This document shows, one piece after another, positions 42,835 through 49,395 of a stretch of 64,000 nucleotides of DNA. The stretch is taken from the NCBI RefSeq assembly GCF_006542275.1, contig NZ_CP041217.1, positions 5,396,501 to 5,460,500 of the forward strand. Direction: 5' to 3'. The notes under the pieces were generated by a model. It did not search any database and was not told where the DNA came from. It was given only the letters and a program-made list of their open reading frames with translations. Each line of letters opens with the position of its first letter. Positions within the stretch are counted from its first letter, which is position 1. Position numbers and translations under genes: made by a program. This stretch comes from Saccharibacillus brassicae (lineage in GTDB: Bacteria > Bacillota > Bacilli > Paenibacillales > Paenibacillaceae).

Positions 42835-43794
42835 TTGAAGTGGCTTAAAATCTTTGCTTGGATTGTATTTCCGTATATCATGATTCTCTTCGCTTGGAAA
42901 CGGTTTGGCGTAGTGAAAAGAACAACTGGTGTACTCTGGGCGTTCTTTATCCTCATCCTGACGATCGTTCCAAAGGACGCTCCGCCAGAAACGGTAACGA
43001 CCAACACGACGCCGGAAGCAGCCGTTGTCCAAACGAAGACGGCCGAACCCAAAACTGAACAAGCGAAGGAAACGCCAAAACCAGCCGCCACTCTTCCGGC
43101 AGCTGATCCGGTGCCGGCTATTGATAATGACGAGGAATACGACGTCGTCCTTGAGTTCCCCGCCGCGAGATACCCGCAGACGGCCGCGCACATCGCTGCA
43201 GCAATCGAAGCCGGGCAACCAGCAGTATGCACGATCGACCGTAATGGCGCGGACTCGAACCGTGATGCTTCGCTGGCCGGATTGGCTACAAAAGCTGGTC
43301 ACGATCGCGACGAATGGCCGATGGCCATGTGTGCCGAAGGCGGCGTGGGCGCGGATATTGCTTATGTAGAACTATCAGATAATCGCGGATCAGGTTCTTG
43401 GGTAGGCAGCCGCCTACGTGATTATGAGGACGGCACACGCGTGTTGTTCGTCCTGGATGGGACGAGCGACGCAAAGGTTGTAGCTGCCGAGAAAGAAACG
43501 CCAGCTTCCACTCCTGCAAAAGAGCCAGCAAAGGCTGTGACCCCAGCACCGGAAAAGAAACCGGTTGTCGAGAAGGCGCCTGTTGTTGCTACTCCGGCAC
43601 CTAAACCGCAACCAAAGCCCGAGCCCGCACCAGAGCCTGAACCAGAACCGGTTGTCGAAGAACCGGAAGTCGAGTATACGTTTTATGAAAACTGCTCGGC
43701 TGTACGCGCCGCTGGCGCAGATCCGATCTACGAAGGCGAGCCAGGGTACGATACACATCTTGATCGTGACAGCGATGGTGTAGGTTGTGAATAA
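42835..43794 (+). CDS. Membrane-anchored NucB-type nuclease with Excalibur domain
   Basis: A 319-aa protein starting TTG 42835 (AGAGGGGG upstream). Residues 1-50 are two hydrophobic spans nearly identical in pattern to those of the protein at 37267. Residues 108-213 are a NucB/DNA-entry-nuclease domain with AAIEAGQPAVCTIDRNGADS, GHDRDEWPMAMCAEGG and SDNRGSGSWVG, a fold that cuts extracellular DNA. A long Pro/Glu/Lys linker leads to a C-terminal Excalibur domain (DRDSDGVGCE). The nuclease is predicted to be tethered outside the cell. Confidence 0.88.
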   Translation: MKWLKIFAWIVFPYIMILFAWKRFGVVKRTTGVLWAFFILILTIVPKDAPPETVTTNTTPEAAVVQTKTAEPKTEQAKETPKPAATLPAADPVPAIDNDEEYDVVLEFPAARYPQTAAHIAAAIEAGQPAVCTIDRNGADSNRDASLAGLATKAGHDRDEWPMAMCAEGGVGADIAYVELSDNRGSGSWVGSRLRDYEDGTRVLFVLDGTSDAKVVAAEKETPASTPAKEPAKAVTPAPEKKPVVEKAPVVATPAPKPQPKPEPAPEPEPEPVVEEPEVEYTFYENCSAVRAAGADPIYEGEPGYDTHLDRDSDGVGCE

Positions 43795-43840
43795 AATAAA
43801 ACCATGTTTAGCTAAAAGCCTAAACATGGTTTTATTTTTT
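43795..43840. terminator. Bidirectional terminator
   Basis: Fourteen-base arms (43798-43811 with 43820-43833) with long T runs to the right, between the NucB gene and the convergent membrane-protein gene. It overlaps the stop of the latter. Confidence 0.85.
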
Positions 43841-44458
43841 TATTTTTAATTTTTCCTCTTCTTGAATCCTTAAATAAGTTCGAAGTGTCTTTAATATCTC
43901 TTTCTGCTCTTCCGCTTCTTCACGCTCCTGTTCTATATTTTCAGAAAGCCGCTCAAGATCGGACTTATAAATTAAAGCGAGATTTCCTCCAAATCGTAAT
44001 GCAGCTGAAAACATCCAAATCAAAAGCAAGAAAAAGACGAAGACTTGAAGGAATTCAAATTCGATTGCATTTGCTATTAAAGAATAAAACACTACTATAA
44101 AAGAACTTAACATCCCTTTAACAATAAAATTTACAAGCTTCTTTAAATCCAAATCACTTAAAAAGGCCATAACTGAGTTAACTTTGACGCTTCCTAACAC
44201 CGACAATACTGTCATGTATATTCCTACAAATATCGCTGCAATAGTTGTTATCGTCCCGAGATTAGAAGAAATCAAAACTTCATAAGTCCGATAAAGCCAA
44301 AGTTCTAAGTCAGTTGAACCCATGCTTTTAGTGAAATATAACAATAGTTTATTACATAAAAACAATAGAGCGAAACCAGGGAAAAAAATTTGCATTGAAC
44401 ACTTCTCCAATAACCAACCAATGAAATTCGCTCTCTTGGCACTCATGGTATTTTCCAT
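43832..44458 (-). CDS. Four-span membrane protein with cytosolic coiled coil
   Basis: A 208-aa protein. Spans near residues 22-42, 70-90, 112-130 and 137-160, then a charged helical tail (ERLSENIEQEREEAEEQKEI) that should form a coiled coil in the cytosol. The start at 44458 has GGAG close upstream. It lies 19 bases after the 44478 gene and is AT-rich like it, so they form a pair. Layout matches effector membrane proteins of abortive-infection systems, but no family was identified. Confidence 0.65.
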   Translation of the reverse strand: MENTMSAKRANFIGWLLEKCSMQIFFPGFALLFLCNKLLLYFTKSMGSTDLELWLYRTYEVLISSNLGTITTIAAIFVGIYMTVLSVLGSVKVNSVMAFLSDLDLKKLVNFIVKGMLSSFIVVFYSLIANAIEFEFLQVFVFFLLLIWMFSAALRFGGNLALIYKSDLERLSENIEQEREEAEEQKEILKTLRTYLRIQEEEKLKIKK

Positions 44459-44477
44459 CCCTCTCCAAAATCATCAA

Positions 44478-45515
44478 TTAAGCAGAGGCATTACCTAAGT
44501 CCTTTCTCTCTCCTTTTTGGACAGCGACTCGGTACTCCTCTTTAGGGATCTCTGTAAGCAGCGGAAGTTTTTTATCATGGACATACTTCCATTTTTGTAA
44601 AGTTACACTTCCTGGTCTTCCTTTCTCATTATACCGCTCTAGGATCTTATCCCCTACAAATCCCCAAGCATGATTTCCTTCTACATTTTCTAAAACAATA
44701 TCACTCATAATTCCTACATTTTTAAGTTCGATAGACTCGTACTTCGAAGTTGCGTCATTTTTATAAAGTACAGAGCAGGAAAGCACTGATTCATTTTGAT
44801 CAATTTGTAACAACTCTAAAAGTTTTAGAATTTCAGAGCCATCTAGTTGCAATTTTCGCTGTCTGCCTTTTCCAAATTTCAGTTCGACTATCGGTGCTTC
44901 TACATCCTCTTTTATTTTGTCCATAGCGCTCATAATATTAGCAAAAAGACTATCTTTATGCGCTTTAGTTTTAGAGCTTTCTAGGATTGAAGAAAAATTT
45001 TCAGCTTCTACATTCATTTTTAACTGTATGTTTTTTATATCACTTGATTTCCTTACATCCTTTAAACTTTTTTTAGAATCAACTGGAACGAATTTGATTG
45101 CCCATTGTTGAGCTGGATCTTCATTTATAAAAAAAGAGTTAAAATACTCTTCTAAATCTTTTGCTTTACTACCATAGAAGCTATATTCAACCAAGACAGT
45201 CCTTGCGGTTGGAATTGTTACTAACGATATCATCTCTATTATATCGTTTTCGATCATGTCAGCTTTACTAGTGTTTATATCTCCGATATAAGGCTTTACC
45301 TGTTGTCGATATTTCCCTAACCCTACAATCCTACAATCCGTTTGTTCGGAAGGAATATTTATTTCAAACAAGGCTGTAGGATAATTGTTAATTTTACGAA
45401 TACGCTTTTCCCAGTCCAACTTTCTGATCTTATCTAAAAATTCTGTGAAGTATATAGTTGTTGCTTGGGCGTTCAAAGTAATTGCAACATTGTAGTATTG
45501 AAATTTTCTTGCCAT
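44478..45515 (-). CDS. Unknown cytosolic protein, partner of the four-span membrane protein
   Basis: A 345-aa soluble protein (ATG 45515 or 45533; neither has a clear ribosome site). It begins KFQYYNVAITLNAQ, with mixed alpha/beta structure and a central charged helical region (170-240). No catalytic motif or known domain was recognised. The upstream region has a TATAAT and two LexA-like sites, so expression may rise with DNA damage. AT-rich and in the opposite orientation to the NucB gene, it looks like an independent cassette. Confidence 0.65.
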   Translation of the reverse strand: MARKFQYYNVAITLNAQATTIYFTEFLDKIRKLDWEKRIRKINNYPTALFEINIPSEQTDCRIVGLGKYRQQVKPYIGDINTSKADMIENDIIEMISLVTIPTARTVLVEYSFYGSKAKDLEEYFNSFFINEDPAQQWAIKFVPVDSKKSLKDVRKSSDIKNIQLKMNVEAENFSSILESSKTKAHKDSLFANIMSAMDKIKEDVEAPIVELKFGKGRQRKLQLDGSEILKLLELLQIDQNESVLSCSVLYKNDATSKYESIELKNVGIMSDIVLENVEGNHAWGFVGDKILERYNEKGRPGSVTLQKWKYVHDKKLPLLTEIPKEEYRVAVQKGERKDLGNASA

Positions 45516-45592
45516 GTGTTTCTGCAGCCCCATTCTTTAGGAATAATTACTTGCCAACTTAATAATCCCTTAAAATGGTTGAATAGGCAATA

Positions 45593-45637
45593 GGAACGGA
45601 TATTCCCTTAGGAACGTTTGTTCCTATCTATATTATA
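45593..45637 (-). promoter_or_regulatory. Promoter with two tandem LexA-like operators
   Basis: GGAAC-N4-GTTCC at 45611-45624 has a perfect GAAC-N4-GTTC core, and GGAAC-N4-ATTCC at 45593-45606 is a second copy 18 bases away. A minus-strand TATAAT lies at 45632-45637 with a weak GTTGAA-like -35, so the first operator covers the start of transcription. Confidence 0.6.
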
Positions 45638-45706
45638 CTTTTTTCTGTCTTTCTTCAACTAAAACGGTTGATTGTATAACAGCCTTAGACTAACACTGAG
45701 AAATTT

Positions 45707-45910
45707 TCACCTATCAAAAACTTTAAAAATGTACAAATGTCGCTGATAGTATGTGCCACCGATCCGGACGGCAAATTCCGTATACTTCTGTACCGGACCG
45801 CCGTAGTCGACCAAAGACCGGTCCTCTGCATCGATGACAAAGACCCTTACCTGCAGCAACGCTGCGGCGAAAAACTCCTCGTTGCTGATCAGTTCTTTAT
45901 ATGTATTCAT
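45707..45910 (-). CDS. Small prophage protein of unknown function
   Basis: A 67-aa protein with AAGGAGG seven bases upstream of its ATG, which supports translation. It has alternating hydrophobic and charged residues (VRVFVIDAEDRS, YYQRHLYIF), suggesting a small beta-rich fold. No family was recognised. Confidence 0.6.
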   Translation of the reverse strand: MNTYKELISNEEFFAAALLQVRVFVIDAEDRSLVDYGGPVQKYTEFAVRIGGTYYQRHLYIFKVFDR

Positions 45911-45932
45911 GATGAGCCTCCTTATAAACAGA

Positions 45933-45969
45933 AATCGGCCCTGTCCTGGCTATCCAGGCAGGGCCGATT
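45933..45969 (-). terminator. Strong hairpin beyond the lysis genes
   Basis: An 11-base arm pair (45933-45943 and 45959-45969) plus an inner five-base stem. The T run is weak, so read-through control or RNA stability is possible. Confidence 0.55.
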
Positions 45970-46065
45970 CTTTCGGTTGCTTATATTATATCTGTTCTTC
46001 GGTTTAATTTACAATTTCGGTTTTTAGATTGAATGCCGTGCGCGAGCCTCACGATCATATACCAT

Positions 46066-46103
46066 AAAAAAAGAGCCTATTGTTTGAACGGATAGGCTCT
46101 TTT
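46066..46103 (-). terminator. Intrinsic terminator of the prophage late operon
   Basis: Perfect 12-base arms (46069-46080 and 46092-46103), then a T run on the minus strand, directly past the amidase gene. Confidence 0.9.
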
Positions 46104-46154
46104 GCTGAGGCTTTAGGTTTGTTCACAAAGCGATTTTTTGTGGTAAAACAAACG

Positions 46155-47099
46155 TCAAGTTGAAGGCATGCCGGCAGCACGCCGCAGATAATTTGCCCGA
46201 TTATTTACATGAGCGGCAGATTCATCATTTCCAGCTGCCTTCGCTCGATACCAGTCCGGCGAAAGCCAACGAAAGACGATCTCCTGAACGTTGCTCTTAT
46301 ACAGCTTGACCGGCACCGCTAGCGGCCGTATCTGATCATCTACACCGGCCGCCGATCGCAGATTGACGGCAAGTCGGTGGAAATGCTCCGCTTCCGGCTG
46401 CTGCCCAGCCGCGTTGGCCGCTGCCCAGGCCGGACGCACGTATTTGTCGATCAGTTCCTTTGCTACGGCCACCGGCAGAGGCAGGAAGTCCGGTTCCGCT
46501 GGCTTCGGAGCCGGCGCAGGCACGGGCGGCAGCGCGACGGCAGCAGCCATCTCCGCGGCGACGTCGTTGACCAGGTCTTTCAGCGTCCGGCCGCCGGACC
46601 GCAGCGCGTTATCGCAGTCGATCTTCCGCGCCGGGTCCAACTGTTTGTGGCTCGGAATGAACAGGCGCGGGTCCTTGTTCCACTTTTTGCAGCAGAAGGC
46701 CAGATACCAGACGAACCGCGCGTACGCCGCCTCGAAATCGATTCCGCCGCCATAGCACAGCTCCACACCCAGCGCGGCGTCGTTGGCATTGTAGCCGAAC
46801 CGCTCATTGTCCAGTTTGACGCCATAGAGTACGTGCCATGCCTTTTCCGCCGGATCCGGACCGGTCCCGGCCGGGATGATCTCCAGAATCTTCTTGTCGT
46901 CGATGAATGTGTGCGCGGATGCGGAGCGGTCCTTCAGCGCATTGAAATAGCGGTAATGCGAGTCTGCCGATGCTCCGGGATTTCCGACGTCGTGGGCAAC
47001 AAAAAAAGCCGGCACGCCGGTTGTGAGCCGGAGTCCTGGCCGTGTATTCGAGCGCTTCGCAATATAGCGGCGCTCGATCGGATATTTGTTCAAATTCAA
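46155..47099 (-). CDS. Phage endolysin: N-acetylmuramoyl-L-alanine amidase
   Basis: A 314-aa amidase of the Amidase_2 type that cuts the bond between MurNAc and the stem peptide to lyse the cell. The N-terminal domain has zinc ligand patterns in VAHDVGNPGA and AWHVLYG, and SHKQLDPARKIDCD for the third ligand region. No signal peptide, so it needs the holin. An Ala/Pro linker near 195 leads to a C-terminal part (residues 205-314) with no recognised wall-binding repeat. It follows the holin gene in the same operon. Confidence 0.88.
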   Translation of the reverse strand: MNLNKYPIERRYIAKRSNTRPGLRLTTGVPAFFVAHDVGNPGASADSHYRYFNALKDRSASAHTFIDDKKILEIIPAGTGPDPAEKAWHVLYGVKLDNERFGYNANDAALGVELCYGGGIDFEAAYARFVWYLAFCCKKWNKDPRLFIPSHKQLDPARKIDCDNALRSGGRTLKDLVNDVAAEMAAAVALPPVPAPAPKPAEPDFLPLPVAVAKELIDKYVRPAWAAANAAGQQPEAEHFHRLAVNLRSAAGVDDQIRPLAVPVKLYKSNVQEIVFRWLSPDWYRAKAAGNDESAAHVNNRANYLRRAAGMPST

Positions 47100-47120
47100 A
47101 GTGGTGCCTCCTTTGGCCGA

Positions 47121-47633
47121 TTAGGCCGTTTTGTTGTCTTCGGCCGCCTGTGCTTCCGCGGCAGCCTCTTCTGCCTTGTCTTCCTTCACAATCTCCGGCT
47201 GCGCGTCTGGGATCAGAATCGGGTTTTCTTCCGGCTTGGTCCGGCTCTGGAAAATATGCACGGCATCCCGGATGATCGGCGGCATCGGCACGCCCATTTT
47301 ACCCATGTTCTCGACGACGCTCAGCAGCTCATTCGCCAGATAGAAAAAGATCACGGCATCCCGGAACATATGCAGATCACCGAGAACCTGGTCGACCAAA
47401 TGCGCGATCGCCACGACGACGAAAATCGCCGCTTTCCGGACGATGCCAAAGTACCCCACTCGGCTGCGCAGCTCCCCGCGCACCCACGCCGCCGTCAACC
47501 CTGTTGCCCAATCCACGATGATAAGTACCAGCAGCAATGTGACCATTGTATTCGTCCCTCCAAATAGGAACCCGACCACGACACCGACGGCCGCGGCCGT
47601 CCCCTTGATTATTTGTTCCCCCAGATTCCCCAT
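47121..47633 (-). CDS. Phage holin
   Basis: A 170-aa membrane protein with three or so hydrophobic segments (VGVVVGFLFG, TLLLVLIIVDWATGLTAAW, KAAIFVVVAIAHLVDQVL) typical of the Holin_4_1 (TcdE/toxin-secretion) family, then an acidic Glu/Ala-rich cytosolic tail. It makes the membrane lesions that release the amidase. The ATG at 47633 has GGGAGA six bases upstream; the ATG two codons earlier overlaps that site. Confidence 0.85.
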   Translation of the reverse strand: MGNLGEQIIKGTAAAVGVVVGFLFGGTNTMVTLLLVLIIVDWATGLTAAWVRGELRSRVGYFGIVRKAAIFVVVAIAHLVDQVLGDLHMFRDAVIFFYLANELLSVVENMGKMGVPMPPIIRDAVHIFQSRTKPEENPILIPDAQPEIVKEDKAEEAAAEAQAAEDNKTA

Positions 47634-47680
47634 ACGCATTCTCCCGTTCTTGTAAAATGAGCCCTCGGGTCCGAAGGCAT

Positions 47681-47710
47681 AAAAATAGCGCGTCCCATAA
47701 TGGGCGCGCT
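47681..47710 (-). terminator. Terminator or attenuator before the holin gene
   Basis: Arms 47687-47697 and 47701-47710, then five T on the minus strand. It sits between the 47711 gene and the holin gene inside the late operon, so some read-through is needed for lysis. Confidence 0.7.
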
Positions 47711-47980
47711 CTATCCGGCCGACTCCTTGTGTTGCTGCTCTTCACTTGCTTCTCGCGCTGTTTCCCCGGCCTCACCTCCTTCACGGGCATCAGCGGCGGC
47801 CTGGTCGGCTTCGTCGATGGCGTTCAGGCCGGCGCCGACCATCAGTTCCAAGTGGTGCAGGATCTCGCGTCTCTTTTTCAGATCAGGGTACTGCTGCAAG
47901 ACGGTTGAGACTACAGCCTCCAGTTCTCCGGTGGGATCGCCGAGATCAATGAGACACTCGATTTTCATAGCAAATTTCAT
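47711..47980 (-). CDS. Small prophage protein of unknown function
   Basis: An 89-aa acidic protein, ATG 47980 with AAGGAG upstream. It is mostly helical (VVSTVLQQYPDLKKRREIL, then Ala/Glu/Gln-rich end). Its place before the holin fits small XhlA-like or hemolysin-type lysis accessory genes, but no membrane segment is seen. Confidence 0.65.
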   Translation of the reverse strand: MKFAMKIECLIDLGDPTGELEAVVSTVLQQYPDLKKRREILHHLELMVGAGLNAIDEADQAAADAREGGEAGETAREASEEQQHKESAG

Positions 47981-48004
47981 TTTTATATTCTCCTTTTCCG
48001 CACG

Positions 48005-48031
48005 AAAAAGCCGCTTTGTAATAAGCGGCTT
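48005..48031 (-). terminator. Intrinsic terminator of the exported-protein genes
   Basis: Nine-base arms (48008-48016 and 48023-48031), then five T on the minus strand, directly beyond the 48040 gene. Confidence 0.85.
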
Positions 48032-48039
48032 CATGTGGA

Positions 48040-48777
48040 TTATCTTATGAATTTTTGGAAATCCAATTCGTATACAGCATAATCGTCTTTTCCGTTAAAA
48101 AGGAAAACCAGTTCGGCGGGTTGTTCGAAATCGATCTGGTCTCCTACCCAAAAAATAACATGCCCATTTTCCCGAATGTATCTTTCTTTAGTTTTTTTCA
48201 TATCTCGTCCGCTATCATACATAGAATTTCCGTCAATAGAATCCGCTTCATATTCTCCCGCTGGCTGCAAAACAAAATCGCCTTGGCGTAAGACAACATG
48301 AAAATCAGAGGATGCTTCTGTCGGAAGCCTATATGACTCTGTCAAAAAAGATAGCGTTCTATCTCCTGCATCAGCTCTTACATCGGTAGGGGATGGCGTC
48401 TCCATGCGCTGATACGCCGCATCAGCACTCCGCACAATCGACGCCCACGGACTAAACAAGGTTACAAACGGAGGATGATCAGCAGCCGTGCGCAACTTAT
48501 TTTCCTTCAATGGCAGCCGCTGATCCCTCATGTAGTTTTCCATATCGTACTCTTGAAATTTAGAAGCCTCTCTGATAAGAGCGTTTACCTCATTTTCGTT
48601 AGGATAATAAAATCGCTCATATGTGTCGCGGGCGGTAGAATCTTTAACTTCTACCTGTGCAATACTTTCGGCAGAAACATTATTTACGTCTTTTTGCGAA
48701 CCTACCACAAGCACCGTCACGCCAATGGAAACAAGGACTAAAGCGGCCCAGAAAATCCGATCACTTTTCATCTTCAT
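48040..48777 (-). CDS. Membrane-anchored exported protein of unknown function (prophage)
   Basis: A 245-aa protein with one N-terminal span (residues 9-26) and an exported domain with many Tyr, Asp and Arg residues. No family was recognised. Its start lies inside the end of the 48761 gene (17-base overlap), so the two are co-translated. It is separated from the lysis genes by a terminator. It could be a lysogenic-conversion product altering the cell surface. Confidence 0.68.
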   Translation of the reverse strand: MKMKSDRIFWAALVLVSIGVTVLVVGSQKDVNNVSAESIAQVEVKDSTARDTYERFYYPNENEVNALIREASKFQEYDMENYMRDQRLPLKENKLRTAADHPPFVTLFSPWASIVRSADAAYQRMETPSPTDVRADAGDRTLSFLTESYRLPTEASSDFHVVLRQGDFVLQPAGEYEADSIDGNSMYDSGRDMKKTKERYIRENGHVIFWVGDQIDFEQPAELVFLFNGKDDYAVYELDFQKFIR

Positions 48778-49354
48778 ATTCCCGAGCGGCCTTCAAAGCG
48801 GCCTTAACCAATACAATTTCGGATTCAGTCTCAGAAACCATTTGTTCATATTCTTCTAACTGTTTTTTCTTGGCTTGCAACGCCGTATCGTTATCGATTT
48901 TCTCGCTTATTCCCGTCATATCAGCCACTTCCAATGCCAATCGATCTCTACCCACCTTTGTCGGAGCAAGAACATTATTTTCAAGCACATTCAGTGTGCT
49001 TTCAAGGTCTGCTTTTGTGCGACCGAAATATTTGTTTTTCGAATCATCTGTAGAATTTGATTGCAACGAATCCCGAATGCTTGATTCGTCTGTTGACACT
49101 TCTATAGATTTAGATTTTCCGTCCACTTTTATCCCCATCCCTAACGCATCGGAAAAAGATCGAACAGGAAGCATCGCTTTATTGCCGAGGATTACGGCCT
49201 TATCGGCAAAGTTTACTCCGTCAACTTTTACGCTGTACTCCGCTGTCACCTTCGTTCCAACCAGACTTTTTACTTGATCAGCAAGGGCAGTTCCGGCCGT
49301 GCTCAGTATGATCCCGGCCAGTAAACCCGCCACTAAATATCCTGTCTTTTTCAC
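48761..49354 (-). CDS. Exported protein with copper-amine-oxidase N-terminal-like (stalk) domain
   Basis: A 197-aa secreted protein starting GTG 49354 with GGAGGG upstream. The signal peptide ends near residue 25 (ALADQ). Residues 30-90 have the stalk-domain pattern VDGVNFADKAVILGNKAMLP then VRSFSDALG, common in Paenibacillus surface proteins. A coiled-coil C-terminus (KKKQLEEYEQMVSETESEI) follows. It is coupled to the 48040 gene; the two may form a surface complex. Phages rarely carry this domain, so a host origin is likely. Confidence 0.8.
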   Translation of the reverse strand: MKKTGYLVAGLLAGIILSTAGTALADQVKSLVGTKVTAEYSVKVDGVNFADKAVILGNKAMLPVRSFSDALGMGIKVDGKSKSIEVSTDESSIRDSLQSNSTDDSKNKYFGRTKADLESTLNVLENNVLAPTKVGRDRLALEVADMTGISEKIDNDTALQAKKKQLEEYEQMVSETESEIVLVKAALKAAREYEDEK

Positions 49355-49395
49355 AAAATCCCTCCGTAATGGTCGCCGTTTCCCTCATATTACCA

